A stretch of 64,000 nt of DNA. It comes from CAVOJV01 sp963696325. Lineage in GTDB: Bacteria > Pseudomonadota > Gammaproteobacteria > Competibacterales > Competibacteraceae. Of this stretch, positions 9,161 to 18,230 are shown piece by piece. Position numbers and translations under genes: made by a program. A model generated the notes under the pieces. The model did no database searches and was not told where the DNA came from. It was given only the letters and a program-made list of their open reading frames with translations. Numbering within the stretch: position 1 is the stretch's first letter; each line of letters starts with the position of its first letter. The stretch covers positions 20,350-84,349 of the forward strand of contig CAVOJV010000062.1 of NCBI GenBank assembly GCA_963696325.1. The letters run 5' to 3'.

Positions 9161-10312
9161 ATGAATAAGTCTGCTATTGCGCTGGCCCTTACCGCCGCCC
9201 TGGCCGCTACTGCTGCTGCCACTGCGAGAGCCGAAACCACCCTGTATGGTTCCGCTCGTGTCTCGGTCGATTGGACCGATGTCAGTCTTACCGCCCGAGA
9301 AAGAGCGAATCTTAATCCTGATCCTAATGTTGTAAATGACCTCAATTCTAACTGGGACCTTGTCAACAACGCCTCGCGCCTGGGAGTCAAGGGCTCCGAG
9401 GATCTGGGCGGTGGCCTGAGCGCCATTTACCAGTTTGAATTCGGCGTCGATATGACCGAGGGCGGTAACTTCAATAACAACCGTCCCAAGTGGGTCGGCT
9501 TGAAAGGCGGCTTTGGTAGCTTCATGGCCGGTACCCAGTGGACCCCCTATTACAACGTCATCGGCATCGCCGATGTCTTCAACAGTGATAAGTATGCCTT
9601 CACGTTGGGAAACTATAACTACTTAGGCCCCACCCGTACCGATAACACCATCGCTTACGTGACCCCGAGCTTCGGCGGTTTCGAAGTCCAGGCGGCCTTG
9701 ATGATGAATGGCCTGCAGCGCGGTATAAACACCACCACCGGCACTCCCAGCGGCGCCGTTATTCCCCGCGCCGGCGAGGTGGTGAACAGCCCGCTGCCGA
9801 ACACCACCGCAGACATAGATGCCTATAACATCTCCGGCATCTACAAGAACGGTCCGCTGTTCGCGGGTGTCACCTGGGTGCAATCGCAGGGCGACAACCC
9901 CCGTGACATAACTGACATTTTTGATGCCGGTGATCGGGGCACGTTGGGTGTGGGTCTGGGGTACACCATCGGTCCCGTCAGTCTGGCCTTCACCTATGAG
10001 GACGGCGATATATTTGGCGCTCCGCTGGGCATTGGTAAGAACGAGGCTCAGAATTACTACGGCAATATCTCCTGGACCCTCGGCAATGCTATCCTGCGCG
10101 CCGGTTACGGCTACGTAGATGTTAGTCCCGAGAGTGAGATTGTCAGAAACGACCTCACAAGCGGCGACTTCAACATCCAGAACATCGTTCTGGGCGCCCA
10201 GTACAACCTGAGCAAGCGCACCCGGGCGTGGATAGAGTATCTGGATCGTGACGGCGATGATGTGATCGCAGATCAGCAAGTGGTCTCCATCGGTATGCGC
10301 CACGATTTCTAG
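9161..10312 (+). CDS. Trimeric outer-membrane porin 1
   Basis: A 383-residue general porin. It has a signal peptide of about 24 residues (MNKSAIALALTAALAATA, cleaved after ARA), then TTLYGSARVSVDW and alternating beta strands such as SRLGVKGSEDLGGGLSAIYQ and GGFGSFMAGTQWTPYY, ending in the terminal Phe of MRHDF required for outer-membrane assembly. It should allow diffusion of small hydrophilic solutes. ATG at 9161 has CAGGAG upstream and starts the signal peptide. It is longer than the downstream paralog, with extra loop sequence around residues 40-60 and 190-220. Confidence 0.9.
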   Translation: MNKSAIALALTAALAATAAATARAETTLYGSARVSVDWTDVSLTARERANLNPDPNVVNDLNSNWDLVNNASRLGVKGSEDLGGGLSAIYQFEFGVDMTEGGNFNNNRPKWVGLKGGFGSFMAGTQWTPYYNVIGIADVFNSDKYAFTLGNYNYLGPTRTDNTIAYVTPSFGGFEVQAALMMNGLQRGINTTTGTPSGAVIPRAGEVVNSPLPNTTADIDAYNISGIYKNGPLFAGVTWVQSQGDNPRDITDIFDAGDRGTLGVGLGYTIGPVSLAFTYEDGDIFGAPLGIGKNEAQNYYGNISWTLGNAILRAGYGYVDVSPESEIVRNDLTSGDFNIQNIVLGAQYNLSKRTRAWIEYLDRDGDDVIADQQVVSIGMRHDF

Positions 10313-10348
10313 GTCGAGGCCATTCGGTTAGTCTCTTAGAAAATCCAG

Positions 10349-10371
10349 CGGGCGCCTTAGGGCGCCCGTTT
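10349..10371 (+). terminator. Terminator after porin 1
   Basis: CGGGCGCC / GGCGCCCG form a perfect 8-base stem around a TTAG loop, followed by TTT, 36 bases after the porin stop. Confidence 0.8.
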
Positions 10372-10553
10372 CCGTCAAGCCGAACGAACTTTTCTTGAGT
10401 CTTCCAGAAAGTAAGCGCCGGTTCTGGGTAATTTCTCCGGATAGATAAAATACCCTTGGTGATATCAACCATATTATTGATTTAATTTAAAAAGGCTATT
10501 TATCATTCGCGGTAAGCTGTTAGTTATGTTGACAGGTTTAATGCCGCAACAGC

Positions 10554-10581
10554 ATTAATTAGGAATGATTAATTAGGAATG
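10554..10581 (+). repeat. 14-base tandem duplication at porin 2 start
   Basis: The sequence ATTAATTAGGAATG occurs twice, head to tail, with no mismatch (10554-10567 and 10568-10581). Each copy holds an AGGA ribosome-binding core and an ATG. The first ATG (10565) opens a three-codon ORF ending in TAG; the second copy supplies the Shine-Dalgarno for the porin. Confidence 0.85.
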
Positions 10582-10587
10582 AATGCC

Positions 10588-11589
10588 ATGAGAAAGTCTA
10601 CTCTCGCACTGGCCGTTGGGGCCGCCTTGGCTGTTTCGGCGGTTGCCCTGGCCGATACCACCCTGTACGGGTCCGGCCGTGTCTCCGTCGATTACACCGA
10701 CACTAACGCGCCAGAAGGATCTGGACTCCCAGACCCCCCTTCCAATTGGGACTTGGTCAATAATGCCTCCCGTTTGGGGGTGAAGGGCTCGGAGGATTTG
10801 GGCGATGGGTTAAGCGCTATTTACACATTCGAGTTCGGCGTTAATGTGACCGAGGGCGGTAATTTTAACTCTAACCGTCAGAAATTTGTGGGCCTGAAAG
10901 GCGGCTTCGGTCAGGTAAGCCTGGGTACCCAATACACGCCTTATTATAATGTCACTGGCATCACCGACATTTTTAACAGCATCAAGACCTTCGACATCGA
11001 TGCGTATCTATATCCAGATGCGGCTAACCGCGAAGCCAACAGCGTCTATTACGCGACGCCGGACTTCGGCGGCTTCAGCGGCGAAGCCATGATAGTCATG
11101 AGCGGGCTAAATACCGCTTCAAACGGGATAGACAATTGGAACGCGGCACTCAAGTATCAAAACGGCCCGCTGTTCGCTGGCCTTACTTATGCCGCCTTTG
11201 AAGGCTTCAAGTTGGATACCGGTGAGGTGTTGGATAACACCCATCTGTTTGGGTTGGGTTTGGGGTATCAAATTGGCGATTTCTCGCTGGGCTTCACCTA
11301 CGAGGACGGCGACGCGAGCCTTGCTTACGGTGACGCCCAAAATTATTATGTATCGGGTGCTTACACCTTCGGCAACAATGTCATCCAGGCAGCCTATGGC
11401 TACGTCGATCCCAAGGACGAGGACAGTGTCAATAACTACCTCTTGGGGTTTCAGCATAACTTTAGCAAGCTCACCTCGGTGTGGGTGGAATACATCGGTC
11501 GCAGTGATGGCGCAGATGTGAACGACACCAAGAGGCAGGTTTTTGGCGATCAGAGTACTGTCTCGATTGGCATGCGTCACGACTTCTAA
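10588..11589 (+). CDS. Trimeric outer-membrane porin 2
   Basis: A 333-residue paralog of the upstream porin. It shares the first mature strand TTLYGSGRVSVDYTD, the SRLGVKGSEDLGDGLSAIY strand and the terminal VSIGMRHDF. The signal peptide is MRKSTLALAVGAALAVSAVA, cleaved near ALA. ATG at 10588 gives a nine-base gap to AGGA; the ATG at 10579 overlaps the AGGA and is less likely. It has its own leader and terminator, so the two porins are probably expressed separately. Confidence 0.9.
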   Translation: MRKSTLALAVGAALAVSAVALADTTLYGSGRVSVDYTDTNAPEGSGLPDPPSNWDLVNNASRLGVKGSEDLGDGLSAIYTFEFGVNVTEGGNFNSNRQKFVGLKGGFGQVSLGTQYTPYYNVTGITDIFNSIKTFDIDAYLYPDAANREANSVYYATPDFGGFSGEAMIVMSGLNTASNGIDNWNAALKYQNGPLFAGLTYAAFEGFKLDTGEVLDNTHLFGLGLGYQIGDFSLGFTYEDGDASLAYGDAQNYYVSGAYTFGNNVIQAAYGYVDPKDEDSVNNYLLGFQHNFSKLTSVWVEYIGRSDGADVNDTKRQVFGDQSTVSIGMRHDF

Positions 11590-11632
11590 GCCGGTTTCCG
11601 CTGCTGCAAGCCTGGCCGGAAAAGTGATGTTT

Positions 11633-11658
11633 AAATGGGCACCCACAGGTGCCCATTT
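11633..11658. terminator. Bidirectional terminator between porin 2 and rpiA
   Basis: AAATGGGCACC and GGTGCCCATTT form a perfect 11-base stem around CACA. The A- and T-rich ends let it serve both the rightward porin and the leftward rpiA, whose stop lies 20 bases away. Confidence 0.8.
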
Positions 11659-11677
11659 GCATTTGCGTAATGGGCCT

Positions 11678-12340
11678 TCAGCAGGGCCGCAGTTCCCTCA
11701 CTCCCGCAGCGGTGCCCAGCAACAGCAAGTCGGCTGGACGCAGGGCGAACAGCCCCACGGTGACGATCCCGGGGATATTGTTCAACTCCGCCTCCAGCTT
11801 GGCAGGTTCCAGGATGCTGAGGTTATACACGTCCAGGATCAGATTGCCGTTATCGGTGGTAAAGTTTTCACGGAGCACCGGTTGGCCATCACGGCGCAAC
11901 AGCTCCCTGCCCACGTAACTGCGGGCCATGGGGATGACCTCGATGGGCAGGGGAAACTTGCCTAGCACGTCCACCAGCTTGAACTGGTCGGCGATGCAAA
12001 TGAATCGTTGGCTGGCCGCGGCAGTGATTTTCTCGCGGGTCAACGCGCCACCGCCACCCTTGATGAGCTGCAAGTGATGATTGGCCTCGTCGGCGCCATC
12101 CACGTACAGGGGCAGTGGTCCCGCCGCGTTCAGATCCAGGATAGGAATGCCATGGGATTTGAGACGGCGGGTAGTTACCTCGGAACTGGATACCGCGCCG
12201 TCGATCCTGCCCTTGATTTTGGCCAGCGCGGCGATGAAATAATCGACAGTGGAGCCGGTGCCGACACCGACCACCATGTCTGCTTCAACAAAACCCAGGG
12301 CTGCCTCCGCGGCGCGTTTCTTCATGTCGTCGTTGGGCAT
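11678..12340 (-). CDS. rpiA: Ribose-5-phosphate isomerase A
   Basis: RpiA interconverts ribose-5-phosphate and ribulose-5-phosphate in the pentose phosphate pathway. The 220-residue protein has VGVGTGSTVDYFI, the catalytic YVDGADEAN loop and KGGGGALTREKI. The ATG at 12340 (MPNDDMKKRAAE) matches the family start; the frame runs open a further 123 bases upstream without support. It is divergent from ilvA, with 106 bases between the starts that must hold both promoters. Confidence 0.95.
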   Translation of the reverse strand: MPNDDMKKRAAEAALGFVEADMVVGVGTGSTVDYFIAALAKIKGRIDGAVSSSEVTTRRLKSHGIPILDLNAAGPLPLYVDGADEANHHLQLIKGGGGALTREKITAAASQRFICIADQFKLVDVLGKFPLPIEVIPMARSYVGRELLRRDGQPVLRENFTTDNGNLILDVYNLSILEPAKLEAELNNIPGIVTVGLFALRPADLLLLGTAAGVRELRPC

Positions 12341-12446
12341 AGTGGTACCCCTTGATGTGTTGCATGGCGAGTATTCGCATTGTAGCGGATCGGGACCCCT
12401 TTGGTTCGGTCGTGCCAGGCAACCCCCGGCGTTTAGGGTCATTGCT

Positions 12447-13967
12447 ATGCATACGTACATCAAAAAAATCCTAACCGCTCGCGTCTATGACGTGGCTATC
12501 GAAAGCCCGCTGGACCATCTGCCGCGGCTTTCCCGGCGCTTGGCCAACCGGGTGTTGCTCAAGCGCGAAGATCTGCAACCGGTGTTTTCCTTCAAGCTGC
12601 GCGGCGCCTACAACAAAATCGCCAATCTGCCCCGCGCAGCCCTGGAGCAAGGCATTATCTGTGCCTCCGCGGGTAATCACGCCCAGGGGGTGGCTCTGGC
12701 GGCCCAGCGCCTGGGCGCGCGCGCTATCATTGTCATGCCGCGCACCACCCCCGCCATCAAGGTGCAGGCGGTAAAAGATCTGGGGGGAAAGATCATCCTG
12801 CGCGGTGACACCTATGATGAAGCCTATCAGCACGCCAAGCAGTTGGAAGCGGATCAGGGCCTCACGTTCATTCATCCCTATGATGATCCCGACGTCATCG
12901 CTGGCCAGGGTACCATCGGTATGGAAATTCTGCGCCAACACCCGGACCCCATCGAGGCGATTTTTGCCGCGGTGGGTGGCGGTGGATTGATTGCGGGGGT
13001 TTCGGCCTACGTGAAATTTCTCCGCCCCGACATCAAGGTAATCGGGGTGGAGCCTCAGGACGCGGCTTCCATGCACGCCGCTCTGCAAAAAGGCGAGCGG
13101 GTCACTCTTGATCAGGTGGGCCTGTTTGCCGATGGCGTGGCGGTCCGCCAGGTCGGCGTGGAAACCTTTCGGATTGCCCGGGAGTCGGTGGACGAAATCA
13201 TCTTAGTGTCCGCAGACGAGATCTGTGCCGCTATCAAGGATATCTTCGATGATACGCGCGCCATCGCCGAACCGGCTGGCGCCTTGGGTACCGCGGGTTT
13301 AAAGAAATACGTGCAACGACAGGGGATTACCGGCGTAAATTTGGTAGCCATCAACTGCGGCGCCAATATCAATTTCGACCGCCTGCGGCATGTGGCCGAG
13401 CGGGCGGAACTGGGCGAGCAACGCGAGGCCTTGCTGGCGGTGACCATCCCGGAGCGGCCAGGTAGTTTCCGTGTTTTTTGCCAGACGATTGGCAAGCGCA
13501 ATATCACTGAATTCAACTACCGTTATGCCGATCCCAGAGAAGCTCAGGTTTTTGTGGGGGTGGAACTGAGCAAGGGTATTGCGGAAAAAGATCTGCTGAT
13601 CGAGACGTTGCGCGCCCAGAATTATCAAGTTTTGGACATGAGCGACAATGAAATGGCTAAACTGCACGTGCGCTATATGGTGGGTGGGCATGCACCGGCG
13701 ATCAGGGATGAATTGCTGTACCGCTTTCAATTTCCCGAGCGTCCCGGCGCCTTACTGAAGTTTCTCACGGGCATGGCCCAGGGTTGGAATATCAGCCTAT
13801 TTCACTACCGCAACCATGGCGCGGACTACGGACGGGTACTGGCGGGCATCCAGGTGCCCGAACGGGAGCGCTCGCGTTTTGAGCGCTATCTGGATGAATT
13901 GGGCTATGCCTGCTGGAATGAGACCGATAACCCCGCCTATAGGCTGTTTTTGAATGGCCGCGGCTAA
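12447..13967 (+). CDS. ilvA: Threonine dehydratase, biosynthetic
   Basis: IlvA deaminates threonine to 2-oxobutanoate, the first step to isoleucine. The 506-residue protein has the PLP lysine in FSFKLRGAYNKI, the phosphate loop GGGGLIAG, and two C-terminal ACT-like regulatory repeats (from about residues 330 and 425), which identify the isoleucine-inhibited biosynthetic form. ATG at 12447 gives the normal N-terminus. The rpiA-ilvA pair is common in gammaproteobacteria. The accessory region begins directly after it. Confidence 0.95.
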   Translation: MHTYIKKILTARVYDVAIESPLDHLPRLSRRLANRVLLKREDLQPVFSFKLRGAYNKIANLPRAALEQGIICASAGNHAQGVALAAQRLGARAIIVMPRTTPAIKVQAVKDLGGKIILRGDTYDEAYQHAKQLEADQGLTFIHPYDDPDVIAGQGTIGMEILRQHPDPIEAIFAAVGGGGLIAGVSAYVKFLRPDIKVIGVEPQDAASMHAALQKGERVTLDQVGLFADGVAVRQVGVETFRIARESVDEIILVSADEICAAIKDIFDDTRAIAEPAGALGTAGLKKYVQRQGITGVNLVAINCGANINFDRLRHVAERAELGEQREALLAVTIPERPGSFRVFCQTIGKRNITEFNYRYADPREAQVFVGVELSKGIAEKDLLIETLRAQNYQVLDMSDNEMAKLHVRYMVGGHAPAIRDELLYRFQFPERPGALLKFLTGMAQGWNISLFHYRNHGADYGRVLAGIQVPERERSRFERYLDELGYACWNETDNPAYRLFLNGRG

Positions 13968-13985
13968 TTTCAAGAAGACGATCAT

Positions 13986-15554
13986 TCATTTAATGACAAC
14001 TTTTTCACTTAAAAGATTGCTACAGGCTGCCGCCAAAGGCTTTTTCCATTCCACTGAATTCACCTCCCACGGCGCAATGTCTGGCACGGTTTCAAACAGA
14101 GATGCTAAATGTGCTTCCTTCACAGTGAGCGACAGCATTTTCTCAAAATCATTAGTTGTTAGACCGCCACCGGCAATTATCTCGACCGGCCCGGCAGGAA
14201 TGAGGCAATCGTCCTCGAGACGACACATCACGGTTTGCATTCCGGAAAGGTAACGGTCAGTCAAGACACGCTGAACGAAACCAGCGATATCACCATAACC
14301 CCTAAATTTTTTTAACGCTGTTAGGAGACCCTGCTGCATGAGCGGAAGATATTCAGCTTGGTAGTATCCGCCGATACAGGTTACTCCTCGAGCGAAGGAA
14401 ACCACCAGAAAGCAAGTGAACAGCGATGGCAATAGCCTACCCGCCTGTAACCCTGCAATGATGGAATCAGGCGTATAGGGCATCTCCCAAGTTTGACCAT
14501 CATCATCAACCCCGCGAAGTACTTCTCCTACTGACCTTTCTGATTCAAGACTGAGCGGGATGCGTCTGCCAGCCTCATCAATACCCCAAAAAAAGAGTGT
14601 CCCACAGCCATTCGACCCCTTTCGCTGAATCCTATCCGATTGCTTCCCAGAACAGCGCTGCGTTAGCTTTTCTCTTTCCCAGCAACCTCTTATGCCGTCA
14701 AGCTCTACCAACAACTGTTCCCTTAGTTCTGCTTCGAACATCACACACCAGACGAGCCCTCTGGGGTTGCATAAATCGAGTTCCAGGAGTTTGCCGACAA
14801 TTTTCTCAATTTCAAGATAAACCAGATCCGGGGAGGGGGTTCCGGCGGAGAAAAGTCGCTTCCATATGCGGCTATTCAAAATCACGGATTGCCGCGAGTA
14901 ACTAGATTGACTTAAAACCTCGGTTCCACAATAGTCCTCGCCCAGGATATCCCGTATAGTATCCCCGAGAACAGACGAAATCTTGCCTTCTCTTACCATT
15001 TGATTAACTTGTCGCACTGCCTGATAAACCATCTTCTCCTGGAAACCAGCTACCACACTAACCATCCTCCTCTTAAACTGGTCGGGGAATATTGGGATCC
15101 TTCTTGGCACGCTCTCCAAATAATCCAAGGTGACCTGATAAAGCAGCAACCCTCGCGGATAGGTTAAGTTATTAAGTGGCACATTTCCGAAAGAGAATAT
15201 AGGGACAGTCGCCGACAAAGTCCCTTTGACTACATTCATAAGAAAGAAAATAAGACTGCCCTGGACTGATTGCGCAAAGAAATCAACTCCGTGATGATTA
15301 GCCGTTACCGCGATCGGACACCGATCAAGGTCGAGGATGGCCCGATACGCGATGGATTCCCCTAGGAGTGGCGCGGCATACTGGTATATTACCTGAAGAA
15401 GATCTTCTCGCTTCTGTAAATAAGTATCCGTTTCAGGACAGTTGTAGTTCAGGAAATCAGACAGCGGTCCATCGCCATATCCAGAAATCGTCTTACTCAC
15501 AACTGCTGAATGCTTGCAGATAATGTTAAGGTATCTTTCTGCGATTTGGCACAT
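13986..15554 (-). CDS. Unrecognised 522-residue protein
   Basis: I do not recognise this family. The protein looks soluble, with no signal peptide and no clear membrane helices. Notable local motifs are TANHHGVDFFAQSVQGSLIF (residues about 88-107), the Cys/Arg-rich stretch around residue 310, YTPDSIIAGLQAGRLLPSLF near 390, and IPAGPVEIIAGGG near 465. It is the last gene of a leftward operon with the sensor-MFS (73-base gap) and the epimerase-receiver. By position it could be a biosynthetic enzyme for whatever the transporter moves, but no catalytic motif can be named. It is intact and richer in A and T than flanking housekeeping genes. The end of ilvA lies 18 bases away, convergent. Confidence 0.7.
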   Translation of the reverse strand: MCQIAERYLNIICKHSAVVSKTISGYGDGPLSDFLNYNCPETDTYLQKREDLLQVIYQYAAPLLGESIAYRAILDLDRCPIAVTANHHGVDFFAQSVQGSLIFFLMNVVKGTLSATVPIFSFGNVPLNNLTYPRGLLLYQVTLDYLESVPRRIPIFPDQFKRRMVSVVAGFQEKMVYQAVRQVNQMVREGKISSVLGDTIRDILGEDYCGTEVLSQSSYSRQSVILNSRIWKRLFSAGTPSPDLVYLEIEKIVGKLLELDLCNPRGLVWCVMFEAELREQLLVELDGIRGCWEREKLTQRCSGKQSDRIQRKGSNGCGTLFFWGIDEAGRRIPLSLESERSVGEVLRGVDDDGQTWEMPYTPDSIIAGLQAGRLLPSLFTCFLVVSFARGVTCIGGYYQAEYLPLMQQGLLTALKKFRGYGDIAGFVQRVLTDRYLSGMQTVMCRLEDDCLIPAGPVEIIAGGGLTTNDFEKMLSLTVKEAHLASLFETVPDIAPWEVNSVEWKKPLAAACSNLLSEKVVIK

Positions 15555-15627
15555 TAGTTCCGTTCACCGTGGTTTATCAAAATATCCTGACAATGGAAAT
15601 TAACGTCACTTGACCAGCGCCTATCAA

Positions 15628-18141
15628 CTAGCCTTTTTTTATCAACAGAAGAAAAAGGAAAGCCGTTAACAGGTATATTAGCCCAAGACAAGTGATGGTT
15701 TGATCAATATTATTAGCCAATACTAACGAGCTAAATATAATCGGCCCGAGCATCTGGCCAATTCGACTTGTTGAACGAAAAATACCGATAGCCTTGCCTT
15801 CCCCGAGTTCTTGGGTGACTTTAAGGGTCAGGGCGTAGGTACTCTGTGAAGTAAGCACGAGACTGTTAGACAGTCCAAGCAAAAAGACGGCAACCGCGAC
15901 AGCCACGAGTCCATGTAGAATATTGAATGTCAGAAAAGCAAAACTTCCCAGAAGGCATCCAAGGAATATAAAAAATATCTTATTCTTGGCTGCGTCGATA
16001 TATTTACTGATCAAGGGGCCAACATAAATGATGGCTATGCCGTAAATCATCAGAATCTGCCCGACGGTGGATTGTGACACACCAATACGATTTAGATAAA
16101 CTGGGCTGAAATAATTGAGAAAGCCGACCGCGGCAATAGATGCCGGAAGACTGCTAAAAAAGATTAAACTTATTATATTTCGATTAAAAAGAAACGTACA
16201 GACGGTCCCCTTGTTGGCGACTTTGGAGGCCGCAATAAACGCCTTTTGTTCTGGTGCTTTATTAGTATGATCTCGCATGAAAAGCAGGGTATATATAATC
16301 ACTGAAAACAAGATTACCGCTCCCCCTAAAAAAACTAAACTATAGGGTATCCACTCAGCCACCATCGCTCCGGTAGCGCCGCCACAAATATTGCCTGCAT
16401 AAATTCCTCCAAAAAGATGAGCAAGTCCTTGGGCTTTGTTAGTACCATCGCTATGCGTAATTACGAATCCCTGTGCTGCCATCAGAGAAAGTCCGTATCC
16501 GACCCCAACAAATCCTCTGGAGATGATGAATTGGAGGGCATCGGGGGCCAAGCAGGAGTAAATTGTCCCAATACCAGCAAACATCAGCCCGCTGATAAAC
16601 GGTCGATACCATCCCCGACGATCAAGCCAAATACCTGAAATCAGGATAGCGATTCCGGCGAAAAGAAATTCCACCGAAACCGGTAAACCCATGGCCAGGT
16701 CTTTGGAAAACCCAAATAATGGCTCATAAAGCATTTCCATATGCAATGGCAAAAATGACATCGAGAGGTCAATGCCGAACACTAAAAAAAATATCGCCGG
16801 ACGCATTACCTTATAATGGCTTGCCGACTGGCTTACCGTGGTGACAAATCTTCTCTCCAGATATTTAAATAGCAAAAAAAGTAGCTCTACCAGAAGGAGT
16901 ACGGAAATAATGACGATAGTCATAAAATCCATGGTCGCTTTTAGTAACTTGTCAAACAAGAATGGTTTCGATAAATTTAAAATAACATATTCAAGTTTTT
17001 CATTCCTTACTAAACTGATTTTGAGACTATAGTAGGCGCTGGAAGTCCACCAGGAAAATTGATCAGAAAAGGTGGCTGCTGTAGTCGCTGCATCAAGAAA
17101 AGTTATCTCTTCATCGTTGCCAATATTAAGCGGCCGCCCAGTATTTTCAAGTGTTCTAATGCCTTGGATTTCTGGTGATGCGTCGATAAGGTGTCGCCAT
17201 ACAGTGCTAATATCTCTTTGGTGATTATCATACGCGTTGTCGGAAAAAGAAAAATCATTATCTTGTTCTGCTATGGCGACCAGGATCTCAGTCTTTTGTC
17301 GGGCTGTTTTAACATAGTCGTCTTTTAAATGAAGAATATTTAAGGCAGATGATAAAATCAGTGCCAGGCTGATGATAAGAAAAATCACAAACATATTTGT
17401 CTTATTGCAAAGCTCTTCTGCATCTCTAATTGGCGAGGTCATACGCGTAATATATAAAATAAGAAATACAATACCTGTTAATAAGATGATGAATATTTGA
17501 GCATGCTTTTCGAAAACCGAAGTGGCATCTGGGCTAACATTCTCTTCTTCCACCGTTAACACCACGGTTGCTACCCATCGATCACTGTTGTCACGGACTG
17601 GTAAAGCGACAACAAAGGCATTTTGATTCTTTAAGTAATGGACGCTATCAACCAACTCCTTTGGGGCCCCTAGCGTGGCGCCTACCTTAAGCTCTGGTGG
17701 TAATGTCTGGTTCCTGAGATGTTCATTAGTACTTTGAACAATGAGGCCGCTTGGGAGCGCAACGGATAAAGAGATACCATCAGGCGAGATGGCTGCTGAG
17801 GTAGCCTGAGGAGTCAGTTGGTGTTGATGAGTTCTTTTTGGCAATAGCATTTTAGTATCATTTAAGAGCTGCTCTATCTCAACCACGCCAGCAGCATCCT
17901 TCAAAAGATGGAGTTTCATCGCCAGCTTTTGTTGTAAATATGTTCCAATAAGGCTATATGTCGACAGTACCTGCTTTTCGGAGAGTTTGTCGAGCGCGGT
18001 TAGCGTGAAAATGGAATTAAAGGCTAATAAAACAACAAATAGTATTACGGTGATGATGATAAATCTGTATCTTGTGTCGGCTGTCGAGGTCGGGCCCGAA
18101 CGTGACTCGGTGTGGATTTCCAAGTTGGTCATAATAGTCAT
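15628..18141 (-). CDS. MFS transporter fused to sensor domains
   Basis: An 837-residue membrane protein in two parts. Residues about 27-430 resemble a chemoreceptor or kinase front end: a helix at 27-47, a periplasmic domain to about 213, helices near 215-232 and 250-270, a second periplasmic stretch about 271-398, and another helix about 404-426. Residues about 447-835 form a 12-helix major facilitator, with the loop signature SGIWLDRRGWYRPF between helices 2 and 3, FVGVGYGLSLMAAQG, and a C-terminal half containing GPLISKYIDAAKNKIFF. Ordinary MFS proteins are about 400 residues, so the N-terminal half is an added sensor. It lies between the epimerase-receiver and the 522-residue gene. Substrate and direction are unknown; export of a product of the operon is the simplest guess. 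Confidence 0.8.
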   Translation of the reverse strand: MTIMTNLEIHTESRSGPTSTADTRYRFIIITVILFVVLLAFNSIFTLTALDKLSEKQVLSTYSLIGTYLQQKLAMKLHLLKDAAGVVEIEQLLNDTKMLLPKRTHQHQLTPQATSAAISPDGISLSVALPSGLIVQSTNEHLRNQTLPPELKVGATLGAPKELVDSVHYLKNQNAFVVALPVRDNSDRWVATVVLTVEEENVSPDATSVFEKHAQIFIILLTGIVFLILYITRMTSPIRDAEELCNKTNMFVIFLIISLALILSSALNILHLKDDYVKTARQKTEILVAIAEQDNDFSFSDNAYDNHQRDISTVWRHLIDASPEIQGIRTLENTGRPLNIGNDEEITFLDAATTAATFSDQFSWWTSSAYYSLKISLVRNEKLEYVILNLSKPFLFDKLLKATMDFMTIVIISVLLLVELLFLLFKYLERRFVTTVSQSASHYKVMRPAIFFLVFGIDLSMSFLPLHMEMLYEPLFGFSKDLAMGLPVSVEFLFAGIAILISGIWLDRRGWYRPFISGLMFAGIGTIYSCLAPDALQFIISRGFVGVGYGLSLMAAQGFVITHSDGTNKAQGLAHLFGGIYAGNICGGATGAMVAEWIPYSLVFLGGAVILFSVIIYTLLFMRDHTNKAPEQKAFIAASKVANKGTVCTFLFNRNIISLIFFSSLPASIAAVGFLNYFSPVYLNRIGVSQSTVGQILMIYGIAIIYVGPLISKYIDAAKNKIFFIFLGCLLGSFAFLTFNILHGLVAVAVAVFLLGLSNSLVLTSQSTYALTLKVTQELGEGKAIGIFRSTSRIGQMLGPIIFSSLVLANNIDQTITCLGLIYLLTAFLFLLLIKKG

Positions 18142-18230
18142 TTGCTTTCTGAAATAGTGGTTATTTAACTGTCGGAACGTTTCTAAGGCCTTACCTGATT
18201 GGTTCTTGATAGAGCGGAAGGTAATCTTTC

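Noticed and set aside
13986..15554. BshC-like cysteine-adding enzyme
   Set aside because: A faint resemblance around the ANHHGVDFF stretch was considered, but the family's own motifs are not convincing.
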